DNA of 64,000 bases from assembly GCA_029560585.1 (NCBI GenBank), contig JAKQKQ010000330.1, positions 1 to 64,000 on the forward strand, in the 5' to 3' direction. Positions 56,311 to 64,000 of the stretch are shown one piece after another. The notes under the pieces were generated by a model that saw only the letters and a list, made by a program, of their open reading frames with translations, did no database searches and was not told where the DNA came from. Each line of letters begins with the position of its first letter. The stretch's first letter is position 1. The position numbers and the translations under genes were made by a program. The DNA is from Verrucomicrobiota bacterium. GTDB taxonomy: Bacteria; Verrucomicrobiota; Verrucomicrobiia; JADLBR01.

Positions 56311-58980
56311 ATGCGGCACCGTCCTGCGACCGCGGGCAGGATTGCCCGCACCCCCGTTTTTGCCCTCTCCCTCCTGTGGTCCATCGCCGCCTCCGCCGAA
56401 ACACTGCGCCTCCCGGCCACCCGCGATAATTCCATCGTCCTGCATCCGGCGGAACTGAATCTGAACGCGGGCGCGTCGCCGCGCATTCGGATCAAGGGCA
56501 ACCAGCACATCGTCGCGATGGGCTTCGATCTTTCGTCGCTCCGGGGTCGCGCCGTCCGCTCCGCCACGCTGATTTGCGCCCAGGGGGACGCCGAGATCTC
56601 GGGCGTGACAATCTCCACCATCCAAGCCGAGTGGGACGAGATGCGCTCCACCGCGCTCACGTCCGGCGCCGGCCCCGAGAAAGGATGGGGCGTGCCCGGC
56701 GCGAGTTTCCCGTCCGTCTCCGGGGGCTACGGCGAATCGCTCGTCTGCCACGCCCGTGCCGCGTCGAGAGGCGGCAGATACGAGTGGCCGATTGATCCCG
56801 ACATCGTCAGCGCCATGGCCATCGGCGCGTCGTTCGGTCTCGCGATCCACGAGCACGACGCCGATTACAGCCGCAACCCGACGATCCAGTCGCGCGAGTC
56901 CCGCGAATCCCCCCCCTATCTGGAGGTCGATCTCGGCCCGCCCGAGCCATCCCCTGGGCCCCCGACCGACCTGCGGGTCACGGATCGCGGTGACCCCGAT
57001 TCCTTGCGGCTTTGCCTCGTCGCCCCGGCGAACGGCTTCGCCTACGAGGTCAGCGTCAATGGCGCGCCCCTCCCTCGCTGGAATACGCCATTCGTGCGCC
57101 CGCGCGAACACCAGTCCATCCCGATCCGCGACGTCCCAATCCGGCCTGGCGCAACCATCCGTATCGATGTCGTCACCGTGAATCGGGAGGGCGAGCGCTC
57201 GGCGCCCGCGACGATCATCGCCGCCGCTCCAAACACCCCCCCACCCCCGCTGCCAAAGGTCGCGCCTTGCCCGGCGCGCCACCGTTTGCCCGAGGCGACC
57301 CCCATTCTCCCACTCGAGGATCGCCTGGACGCCAAGGGCCAGCCCATCGGCAATCTGCCGCCCGGATGGTTGGACTCCAACGAGGCCACCGGCGCAGATG
57401 GCTCGGTATCGCTCTCCGCCGCCCGCGGAGAAGTGGTCGGTTTTCAGGTCCTCCTCAGGGGGGAAGGTGTGGTCATCCCCAAGTGCGAGATCCCCGGCGC
57501 GCGCGTCGATCTCCACCGGGCGTTGTTCGTCGAGTCCGATGCGGGGCGCATCCCCGATCCCCTCGTTCCGGCCGAATCCATCCGGCTCTCGCCCGACGAA
57601 CCGGTGCCGCTCGTGGCCGACATTTACGTGCCCTTCGACACGCCCTCGAAAGATCTCCGCGGCACGCTGTCGATTTCGGCCGGTCACGAAATCCCCGTCA
57701 AGGTGCACATCCGAGAATTCGCTCTCCCGCGACGGGCCAGCTTCCTCTGCGAGATGAATTCCTACGGCATGCCAGACCAGGTGTCAGAATTCTACGCGCT
57801 CCAGCGGGTCGCGTACGATCACCGCACCCACTGCAACCTCCTGCACTACGGTCATGGCTCGGCCGCGCCAGGCGCGCGCAAGTGCAACCTCGACATGCGC
57901 CTGCCCGACGGACGGCGCATGGATGAACGCCGCCACAATGACTTCGCCCCCGGCGCCAAACGCGCCCACTGGGATGATTTCGTCGCCGCGTTTGGCCCCT
58001 ACCTCACCGGCGAGTGTTTCCGGGACGGACATCGCGGCCCAATCCCGGCCCCGGGTTTCTACCTCACGTTCCACGAGAGCTGGCCACTCCATATCCGGGC
58101 CCACTTCAACGGAAACCCAGACGCATTCGAGGCATTCAAGGCCGAACCCCTCTACGCCCAGACGTTCAAGGACGTGCTCCGCGATTTCCTCCGCATCGCC
58201 GATGAGCATCGCTGGCGCGAGACCGGTTTCCAGATTTACTTCAACAATAAGGGCGACCTCGATGACCCAAAGCGATGCCCCTGGGTGCTCGATGAACCGG
58301 CGTCTTTCTGGGATTATCGGGCGCTGGCCTATTACGCGGATCTCGTCCGTGGGGCCAAGGCCGACGGCCCGCCGATCCGCGCCGAATTCCGCATCGACAT
58401 ATCGCGGCCCGAGTTCGACCGCGGCTTGCTTCTTGGCAAGGCTGACCTGTGGGTGGTCAGCGGCCAAGCCTTCGCACAGTATCACCGCGTCGTCATGGAT
58501 CGGTCGGAGACCACCGGCGAAAGGATCTGGGTCTATGGCGCCGCGGTCCCCGCCCACCAGAGCAGCCGCGCCATCATGGCGTGGGCCATCTCCGCCTACC
58601 GCGACGGCGCCTCTGGCCTCGTGCCCTGGCAGACCATCAACCGCGACGGATCCGCACTCCGAAAGGCCGACCCCCTCGGCATCCTCATCGTCGACCGGCA
58701 GCAAGATGGCACCTCGGCCATTCGGGCCACCTTCCGCCTGAAGGCGTTCCGTCGCGCGCAACAAGACATCGAATATCTCGAGCTGGCGCGCAAGAAGTTG
58801 CGGTGGACCGGCGGCCAGCTCAGGGCCTTCGTCGACCACTACCTGCCCCTCCGGGGGACGGTGGAAAAGAAAGACGAAACCGATGCCGGCACCTCCAGCT
58901 TCGATGCCCTCGATCCAGAAAATTTCCGTGCGCTTCGCGAGGCGGCCGCGATGCTCATCGAGAGCCATCCCAACCCGTAG
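56311..58980 (+). CDS. Secreted GH123/DUF4091-type multidomain glycoside hydrolase
   Basis: An 889-residue exported protein. After a signal peptide (about 1-32) comes a beta-sandwich of the DNRLRE/carbohydrate-binding type (about 35-205, LRLPATRDNSIVLHPAELNL, AMGFDLSSLRG). A fibronectin type III-like module follows (about 210-300). Residues about 310-885 resemble the GH123/DUF4091 enzymes: FLCEMNSYGMPD, the HGHGS-like LLHYGHGSAAPG, ETGFQIYFNNKGDLDD, and the DIEYLELARKKL ending typical of DUF4091. GH123 members act on beta-N-acetylgalactosaminides; the substrate here is not established. ATG 56311 is preceded by CAGG. It may share transcription with the oxidoreductase 134 bases upstream. Confidence 0.75.
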   Translation: MRHRPATAGRIARTPVFALSLLWSIAASAETLRLPATRDNSIVLHPAELNLNAGASPRIRIKGNQHIVAMGFDLSSLRGRAVRSATLICAQGDAEISGVTISTIQAEWDEMRSTALTSGAGPEKGWGVPGASFPSVSGGYGESLVCHARAASRGGRYEWPIDPDIVSAMAIGASFGLAIHEHDADYSRNPTIQSRESRESPPYLEVDLGPPEPSPGPPTDLRVTDRGDPDSLRLCLVAPANGFAYEVSVNGAPLPRWNTPFVRPREHQSIPIRDVPIRPGATIRIDVVTVNREGERSAPATIIAAAPNTPPPPLPKVAPCPARHRLPEATPILPLEDRLDAKGQPIGNLPPGWLDSNEATGADGSVSLSAARGEVVGFQVLLRGEGVVIPKCEIPGARVDLHRALFVESDAGRIPDPLVPAESIRLSPDEPVPLVADIYVPFDTPSKDLRGTLSISAGHEIPVKVHIREFALPRRASFLCEMNSYGMPDQVSEFYALQRVAYDHRTHCNLLHYGHGSAAPGARKCNLDMRLPDGRRMDERRHNDFAPGAKRAHWDDFVAAFGPYLTGECFRDGHRGPIPAPGFYLTFHESWPLHIRAHFNGNPDAFEAFKAEPLYAQTFKDVLRDFLRIADEHRWRETGFQIYFNNKGDLDDPKRCPWVLDEPASFWDYRALAYYADLVRGAKADGPPIRAEFRIDISRPEFDRGLLLGKADLWVVSGQAFAQYHRVVMDRSETTGERIWVYGAAVPAHQSSRAIMAWAISAYRDGASGLVPWQTINRDGSALRKADPLGILIVDRQQDGTSAIRATFRLKAFRRAQQDIEYLELARKKLRWTGGQLRAFVDHYLPLRGTVEKKDETDAGTSSFDALDPENFRALREAAAMLIESHPNP

Positions 58981-58991
58981 CGACCAATCCC

Positions 58992-59783
58992 ATGGCCGAA
59001 GCCAAGACACTCGCGAACCTTATCCAGGCCGAATTCCCATTCGTCGTGCCCGAGGGCACCGAAGTCGAATGCCTTGCGCTACCGGACGGACGATCCGTCC
59101 CGGTCCTCGTGCATCAGAGCGCCCGCGCCTTCCGCTACCGCATCAACGTCGCGGCCGGCGGCGAGGTGCGCGTCATCGTCCCCAAACGGGGGTCGCGCCG
59201 GCGCGCCCTCCAGTTCGCACGCGAACACGCCGCATGGATCGCGCGACAGGTCCGCCGCATGGCGCACCGTCGCCCGAAAATGCCGCGCGCGCTCGGCCCC
59301 GGCGACCCGATCCTCTTTCGCGGCGAATGGGTCCCCGCCCTCCTTAAGATCGAAGACGGAGCCCCCACGATCAGCCTCGCCGATCAATCCATGGCTTTCG
59401 CCGAAATCGGTTCCGACCTCGCGTCGGCCGCCAGCCAAATCCTGATCGGGGTCGCGGAACGCGAGCTTCCGCCGCGCGCTCGCGAGCTCGCGGCCCTCCA
59501 CGGCTGCGCCCTATCCGATGTGGTGGTGCGCGACCTCAAGGCCAGCTGGGGACGCTGCCAGCACGCCCGACGCCCCTCGACCGACGGCGCGCGCATCTCC
59601 CTGAACTGGCGCCTTGTCCAAGCACCCCCAACGGTCAGCGATTACGTGATCCTCCACGAACTGATGCATATCCGGGAGATGAACCACTCGGATAGGTTCT
59701 GGAAACAGGTCGCAGGCGTCTGCCCCGCCTACCGCGACGCCGAGCGGTGGCTCAAGCAATTCCGGCACCGGGTGCTGGGCTGA
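58992..59783 (+). CDS. YgjP/DUF45-type M48-like metallopeptidase
   Basis: A 263-residue protein of the YgjP (DUF45) type. The zinc site is VILHELMHIREMNHSDRFW: HELMH plus a third His nine residues later. The preceding SWGRCQ and ISLNWRLVQAP segments are characteristic of the family. An N-terminal beta-rich part (about 30-90) contains RINVAAGGEVRVIVP. It is probably cytoplasmic. Its biological role is little known; YgjP relatives are sometimes linked to restriction-modification or stress. ATG 58992 lies 11 bases after the previous stop. Confidence 0.88.
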   Translation: MAEAKTLANLIQAEFPFVVPEGTEVECLALPDGRSVPVLVHQSARAFRYRINVAAGGEVRVIVPKRGSRRRALQFAREHAAWIARQVRRMAHRRPKMPRALGPGDPILFRGEWVPALLKIEDGAPTISLADQSMAFAEIGSDLASAASQILIGVAERELPPRARELAALHGCALSDVVVRDLKASWGRCQHARRPSTDGARISLNWRLVQAPPTVSDYVILHELMHIREMNHSDRFWKQVAGVCPAYRDAERWLKQFRHRVLG

Positions 59784-59934
59784 CAGCCCGCTGAGGAACT
59801 TCATCGAACGCCCAAGCGGGAACGAGCCGCCAGTGTCCCGGTGAGAGGACCCGCATGGCGTAAATAAGACCGGCCGTTCGACCCTTCACCGGCCCGCCAT
59901 CATCCTGACGAAATTTCTAAAGTCAGACAGGCCG

Positions 59935-61866
59935 CTAGCCCCGCCGCCGAATGCGGGAGCCGCAAAGGCCAAAGGCCAGTGCCACGCCGAGGGTGAGAAG
60001 CGCGAATGTGCTGGGTTCGGGAATGACCAGGGCGATCTGGTTGTTGTTGGCACCAAAGGTGTAATCGATCATGTATCCCCCCGGCAACACCCCCGCATCT
60101 AGGAAAGGACCGCCAGAGAACGTGTCGTATTCGGCGAAAACGTAGAAGTCATTGGTGAGGGTCTCGGAGAAGATCCACTGGAGAGTGCCGTTGGTGATGT
60201 CAAAGAAGCCGTTGACGTCCAACAGGTCGCTGGCGCCACCTGGCCCGGCACCGTTCTGCAGCTCGATCTGAAGGGTGCCGTCCAGATCAAAGCTGTTGCT
60301 GATGGTGAGGGTGCCGATGTAATTGCCGGGCGCCACCGTGCCACCGGCGGCCACCTGAACGGCGGCATCTATGAGACCCGTGCCACCGAGGACGCCACCG
60401 TTCAGAATCGAATAGCTGCCACCCCCCACGTGGGAACCGTTGACCCGTAGGGTGCCGTTGGTGACGGTGGTAGTCCCGGTATAAGTGTTTGCGCCAGTGA
60501 GATCCAAGACGCCCGAACCCTTCGAAAGCAGCGCCAGATTGTTGTCGTTGGCCCCCGGCCCGCCGAGGAAGCCGCCAAACACGTTGTTCGTGCCCGCGCC
60601 AATGTTGAGGGTCAAAGTCGAAAGTGCCGTGCTTCCGCCCACGACGCGGTTCGAGACGCCGGTGCCCAGCGCGATCAGGCCCGCCACTTCTTGATCGTAG
60701 CCAGCCAGCGCGAGCCGGCCCACGCCGGAAACGGTCCCCACGCCGTTGGTGAAGCCGCCGAGGATCACGGTGGTGACCGTGGGCAGCCGGTCGCTGCCGT
60801 TGGTCAGGCGAACGTTGCCCGCGTACAACCCCAGCGCATCGGGCCCCCGGTTGGCGGTGATGTGCGTGTAGCCGCCGTAGGTGCTGACGCCACCGAGCAC
60901 GATCTCGCTGGCGCGGGTGAGCAGGCCGGTGGCCGCAGAGCCGCTCGCATCATGGATGAAATGCACCCCGCGGCCGTTGCCGTCATCGGATATCACGCTG
61001 TTGACAAAGAAATCCCTCTTGGCGCCCCCCGCATTCGGATCCGAGAACTGCCGAAGCGAGATCACGCCGTTCGTGTTCAGCAGGACCGGCCCGTTGAACG
61101 TCACGTTCGAGAACGCGTAGGCCTGGATCGTGCCGGAGACATTGACGCCATTGATCGTGACAGGCTCGTTGAAGGTGATGTTGTTGATGTCGCGCAGCCG
61201 CGTCCGGCCGGTCCCATTGAAGGTTATCCCGGCATTCGTGGTGCCGAAGGAATTTGCGGTGCCGCTCCGCGGCTCGATGGCGGCGCCGTTGTTGACGACG
61301 ATCTCCCCGGTGAAGTTCGTGTTGTTTCCGCGGATCTCGACCGTCCCGTTCGAGATCGTGAGCGCGCCGCTGCCGGTCAGCGTGGATGCCAGGTTCGCCA
61401 CGCCGCCGCCGACCTTGGTCACGCCGCCCGCCCCGATATCAATGGGAAGGTTGAAATTGATCCCGGCACCACCGGCCGTGCCGGATCTCGAATCGATGAA
61501 CGGGTTGGCGCCGCCAAACGTCAGCACCTCCGAACCCGTGCGCACCACCGAAAGGACGGCGTCCGGATCGGCACCCGTGTCGCTGAAGATGATGCCGTTA
61601 ATCGTCAGGCTGACGTTCTGCGTGACGTTGAAGTTGGCGGCAAAGTCATTGGTGAAATTCGCCACCTCCGTGTCCGAGTCGGGCACCGCGCCAGAAACCC
61701 AGTTGGCATCGTTGGTCCACAGACCGCCGCCCGGTAGCAGCCAGTCGTTGGTCGTCTGTGCGGTGGCCGGACGGCTCGCGAAGGCCCCGGCGAAGACAAT
61801 CGCGAGGAGGACGCTCGCGCCGCCCAACCCACCCCCATGCCTTAGGAATCCAGATCGGATCGCCAT
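59935..61866 (-). CDS. PEP-CTERM protein with autotransporter-type beta-strand repeats
   Basis: A 643-residue surface protein rich in Gly, Asn and Thr. A signal peptide covers about 1-34. Parallel-beta-helix repeats of the PATR type follow, for example LSKGSGVLDLTGANTYTGTT, VTNGTLRVNG and GVLGGTGLIDAAVQVAAGGT. The C-terminus has the sorting signal VIPEPSTFALLTLGVAL, ending in the basic SRIRRRG. PEP-CTERM proteins are cleaved by an exosortase, none of which is in this window, and are often associated with exopolysaccharide. A purine-rich GGGAAGGGAAGAG stands before ATG 61866. Bases 59784-59934 downstream show only weak inverted repeats. Confidence 0.88.
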   Translation of the reverse strand: MAIRSGFLRHGGGLGGASVLLAIVFAGAFASRPATAQTTNDWLLPGGGLWTNDANWVSGAVPDSDTEVANFTNDFAANFNVTQNVSLTINGIIFSDTGADPDAVLSVVRTGSEVLTFGGANPFIDSRSGTAGGAGINFNLPIDIGAGGVTKVGGGVANLASTLTGSGALTISNGTVEIRGNNTNFTGEIVVNNGAAIEPRSGTANSFGTTNAGITFNGTGRTRLRDINNITFNEPVTINGVNVSGTIQAYAFSNVTFNGPVLLNTNGVISLRQFSDPNAGGAKRDFFVNSVISDDGNGRGVHFIHDASGSAATGLLTRASEIVLGGVSTYGGYTHITANRGPDALGLYAGNVRLTNGSDRLPTVTTVILGGFTNGVGTVSGVGRLALAGYDQEVAGLIALGTGVSNRVVGGSTALSTLTLNIGAGTNNVFGGFLGGPGANDNNLALLSKGSGVLDLTGANTYTGTTTVTNGTLRVNGSHVGGGSYSILNGGVLGGTGLIDAAVQVAAGGTVAPGNYIGTLTISNSFDLDGTLQIELQNGAGPGGASDLLDVNGFFDITNGTLQWIFSETLTNDFYVFAEYDTFSGGPFLDAGVLPGGYMIDYTFGANNNQIALVIPEPSTFALLTLGVALAFGLCGSRIRRRG

Positions 61867-62057
61867 TCTCTTCCCTTCCCAAGAGGTCGTTTGACCCTGC
61901 AAACGCCTGATGGTCATAACTATTCATGCTATACCGCCTGGGCACTCGATCAAGGGCTCTTTTAAAGGTTGTCGGCGACGGTTCAAAACCAGATTTCTGA
62001 GACGGAACAAAACCGGACAGCGGTCTACAGGCTGAAGGCCCCGAGGACGGGGGCCCG

Positions 62058-63410
62058 ATGATGATCTTTATTGAAAACCGCGCCCACCGCGCGCATATGG
62101 GCATCATGAAGGTCTCCGATCTGCGCGGGATCCTGAACTACGTGCCCAGCTACCGGGAGAAGGTGTTCGTCATCGCCCTGGACGGCGCGGTGTTGGCCGG
62201 TGACAACATCTCCAACCTGATCCTGGACATAGGGGTGCTCTGGAGCCTCCGCATTCGCACCGTGCTGGTCCACGGCGCCGGCCAACAGATCAAGGATCTC
62301 TCCGCGCAGACCGCCACCCCGATATCGAGTTACGACGGCATCGGCATCACCGACTCCGGCACGCTATCCCTGGCACTCACGGCCGCCAATCGCCTCACGC
62401 ACGAGATCATGGAAGGGCTCACCTCGGTCGATATCCGATGCATCTACCCCAACGCCATCATATCGCACCCGGTTGGCATCATCGACGGCATCGACCAGTT
62501 GAACACCGGCAAGGTGGAGCGTGTGGACGAGGACCTCCTCCGCCGCGTGCTCGCCGAAGATATCGTGCCGGTCATCCCGCCGCTCGGTTTCGACGGCGCG
62601 GGCCGCACTTTCCGCGTCAATTCCGATGCCGTCGCGCTCGCGGTGGCCCGCGCGCTGCGCGCGGTTAAGCTCATCTTCGTCACCGCCAACGACAAGCTCA
62701 CCCGCAAGGGCGAGGTCATCCAGCACATGTCCGTCGATGAGGCCGAGGCCTACCAGAAGGGCTGCCCGGACGAGATCCCCCCAGAGCTGCGCTCCAAAGT
62801 CACCCACGGGATCGCCGCCTGCCGTGAGGGCATCGACCGCGTACACATCGTCAACGGCAAAATCGACGAGGCCCTGCTGAGCGAGGTCTTCCTCAACGAG
62901 GGCATCGGCACGATGATCTACGCCAACCAGTACCAGTCCATACGCGGCGCGATGAAGAAGGACATCCAGTCCATCCAGAACCTCATCAAGCGCGCCGTCC
63001 AATCCCAGGAGATCCTCCCTCGAACCCGCGCGATGATCCTCCAGCAGCTGAACGACTACTACGTCTTCGAGGTCGACCGCAACGTGCTCGGCTGCGTCGC
63101 GCTGCACCCGGATGCCGATTCCCGGTCGGCCGAGATCGCCTGCCTCTACGTCAGCCCCACCCACGAGAACCAGGGCATCGGCCGCCGCCTGCTCGCCTAC
63201 GTCGAGAAGGTCGCGCGGGAAAACGAAATCGCGACCCTCTTTGCCCTCTCGACGCAGACGTTCGCCTTCTTCGAGCAAAAGGGCGGCTTCTCTCCCGCAT
63301 CGCCCGATATCCTCCCCCCCAAGCGGCGCGACCAGTGGGAGAAGAGCGGCCGCAACTCGCGGATCCTGCTGAAGGATTTGAGGAGCCAGCCGGCGACGAT
63401 CCCGGTCTAG
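62058..63410 (+). CDS. argA: N-acetylglutamate synthase ArgA (amino-acid kinase + GNAT)
   Basis: A 450-residue ArgA-type enzyme catalysing acetyl-CoA plus glutamate to N-acetylglutamate, the first step of arginine synthesis. The amino-acid-kinase-like domain (about 20-290) has VFVIALDGAVLAGDNISNLI, RTVLVHGAGQQI and NSDAVALAVARALRA. The GNAT domain (about 305-440) has the acetyl-CoA loop CLYVSPTHENQGIGRRLLAY. Length and layout match the E. coli ArgA arrangement, whose kinase domain binds arginine for feedback inhibition. Starts at 62058, 62097 and 62106 are all possible; 62058 has GAGGACGGGGG upstream. No other arg gene is nearby. Confidence 0.92.
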   Translation: MMIFIENRAHRAHMGIMKVSDLRGILNYVPSYREKVFVIALDGAVLAGDNISNLILDIGVLWSLRIRTVLVHGAGQQIKDLSAQTATPISSYDGIGITDSGTLSLALTAANRLTHEIMEGLTSVDIRCIYPNAIISHPVGIIDGIDQLNTGKVERVDEDLLRRVLAEDIVPVIPPLGFDGAGRTFRVNSDAVALAVARALRAVKLIFVTANDKLTRKGEVIQHMSVDEAEAYQKGCPDEIPPELRSKVTHGIAACREGIDRVHIVNGKIDEALLSEVFLNEGIGTMIYANQYQSIRGAMKKDIQSIQNLIKRAVQSQEILPRTRAMILQQLNDYYVFEVDRNVLGCVALHPDADSRSAEIACLYVSPTHENQGIGRRLLAYVEKVARENEIATLFALSTQTFAFFEQKGGFSPASPDILPPKRRDQWEKSGRNSRILLKDLRSQPATIPV

Positions 63411-63492
63411 CCCCGCCCCTTCGGCAATTACAAGTCCCCGGCAAGGCTTCAAGTCCGCCGCGATGGCCGCCACGGGCGGTTGAAAATGAAAC

Positions 63493-63542
63493 GCAGGAGC
63501 GCGCTTGCGCGCGATGCGAATCACCTGCGAGCAGGCTCCTAC
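63493..63542. repeat. R3 interspersed repeat (GCAGGAGCGCGC type)
   Basis: An imperfect palindrome: AGGAGCGCGCTTGCGCGCGAT at one end and AGGCTCCTAC at the other, with a nested CCTGCGAGCAGG. It matches the fragment at 1-17. It sits in the 128-base convergent spacer after argA and overlaps the stop codon (63539-63541) of the following minus-strand gene. Confidence 0.6.
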
Positions 63543-64000
63543 GATCCGCGCTTTGATGCTCGAGTCCTGCTTGTTGCCTTAAGCTCCAGCCATTGGCGCG
63601 CGGCGCGGCGCTCGGGCAAATCGCGCAGGACCCAGCGGTCCGAATGGTTGCGGAATGGGATCGCGCGAAAGACAAAATCGCCCACGATGCCGGTTTCCCG
63701 CAGGTAGGTTTCGGTCGCGGCGGTGGAGCCCTCCTGCGATATCCATTGCGGTCGCCCGTTCAGGCGCCGCAGCCGCTCCAGGGCCGTTGCGCGATCGGCG
63801 CCCGCATAGGGCCATCGTTCGATGACGCCGTCGTAGTGGCTGTGGCAAAAAAACGCGCACCATCGTTTCGCGATCTCGTCATCGTGCAGGCCGATGTAGT
63901 TGCACGCGATCGCCCCGCGAGAGAATCCGCCCAGGATCACCCGCGATGGGTCGCCCCCGAAGCGGGCCACGGCATCATCGATCGCGGCCAGGCAATAGCG
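63539..64000 (-). CDS. Alpha/beta hydrolase, C-terminal part (gene runs off the window)
   Basis: A partial gene of at least 153 codons; the 5' end lies beyond base 64000. The nucleophile elbow is visible as ILGGFSRGAIA (Gly-x-Ser-x-Gly), preceded by DDAVARFGGDPSRV, as in esterase/dienelactone-hydrolase-like proteins. An NHSDRW motif near the C-terminus probably holds the catalytic His. The stop codon lies within the R3 repeat. The substrate is unknown and any N-terminal signal peptide cannot be seen. Confidence 0.75.
   Translation of the reverse strand, partial: RYCLAAIDDAVARFGGDPSRVILGGFSRGAIACNYIGLHDDEIAKRWCAFFCHSHYDGVIERWPYAGADRATALERLRRLNGRPQWISQEGSTAATETYLRETGIVGDFVFRAIPFRNHSDRWVLRDLPERRAARQWLELKATSRTRASKRGS

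Noticed and set aside
59784-59934. Possible bidirectional terminator between the YgjP-type and PEP-CTERM genes
   Set aside because: Only short, mismatched inverted repeats (around 59865-59892) and no T-run; not strong enough to report as a feature.
59935-61917. Long plus-strand frames (for example 60691-61737) opposite the PEP-CTERM gene
   Set aside because: The minus-strand protein has signal peptide, strand repeats and sorting signal; the opposite frames are mirror products of its repetitive sequence.

Overview
The window is about 64 kb of compact, GC-rich (roughly 64 percent by eye) bacterial chromosome with short spacers, many ATGA-type overlaps and few strong promoters. The L28 protein carries the lysine/glycine insertion I associate with Chlamydiae and Verrucomicrobia. 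There is also a PEP-CTERM protein with autotransporter-type strand repeats, a heparan-N-sulfatase-like sulfatase, a GHL6-type Tat protein, a GH123/DUF4091-type protein and a YfhO protein. Together these suggest a Gram-negative member of the PVC superphylum, most likely Verrucomicrobiota or a sister phylum. That placement is inference from gene content; no rRNA or tRNA gene was found.

Layout. 0.1-8 kb: an acyltransferase, an ABC exporter pair, a ceramidase-like hydrolase and a sulfatase. 8-12.4 kb: an enoyl-thioester reductase, ligA, and a LysM/GYF-like pair. 12.4-15.7 kb (minus strand): a five-gene operon of a cysteine-depleted DksA-like factor, S18, L28, a YraQ/DUF318 permease and its TIGR03943 partner with a His-rich loop. 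15.7-23.7 kb: housekeeping genes (NrnA-type DHH phosphoesterase, HAD phosphatase, lipoprotein cyclophilin, YgfZ, QueG, DnaA with candidate DnaA boxes, Maf). 23.8-36 kb: an envelope/glycan region with YfhO, three glycosyltransferases, a B12-type radical SAM enzyme, a sulfotransferase and a GHL6-type protein; its minus-strand part is bracketed by inverted copies of a repeat. 36-39.2 kb: a second MacB/Lol-like ABC system. 39-42.4 kb: a secreted metallophosphoesterase and an orphan zincin-like protein. 42.5-47.1 kb: a molybdate-type ABC operon whose binding protein is a tandem duplication, with a flavodoxin-like reductase and an E1/MoeB-like protein. 47.5-49.1 kb: a porin preceded by a coupled 38-residue ORF. 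49.2-54.8 kb (minus strand): a single ORF fusing low-molecular-weight phosphatase, RpiB and serine hydroxymethyltransferase; a peptidase-S41-like protein lacking its Ser; HldD; and a DUF3108 protein. 55-64 kb: an oxidoreductase, a GH123-like protein, a YgjP-type metalloprotease, a PEP-CTERM protein, ArgA and a partial hydrolase.

The most unusual items are the three-enzyme fusion, the zinc-sparing-looking ribosomal/DksA/permease operon, the duplicated ModA, and several interspersed palindromic repeat families. One of these families (two GC hairpins with GGGAGGG/CCCTCCC ends) occurs at five of the nine convergent gene junctions. Another begins exactly at stop codons.
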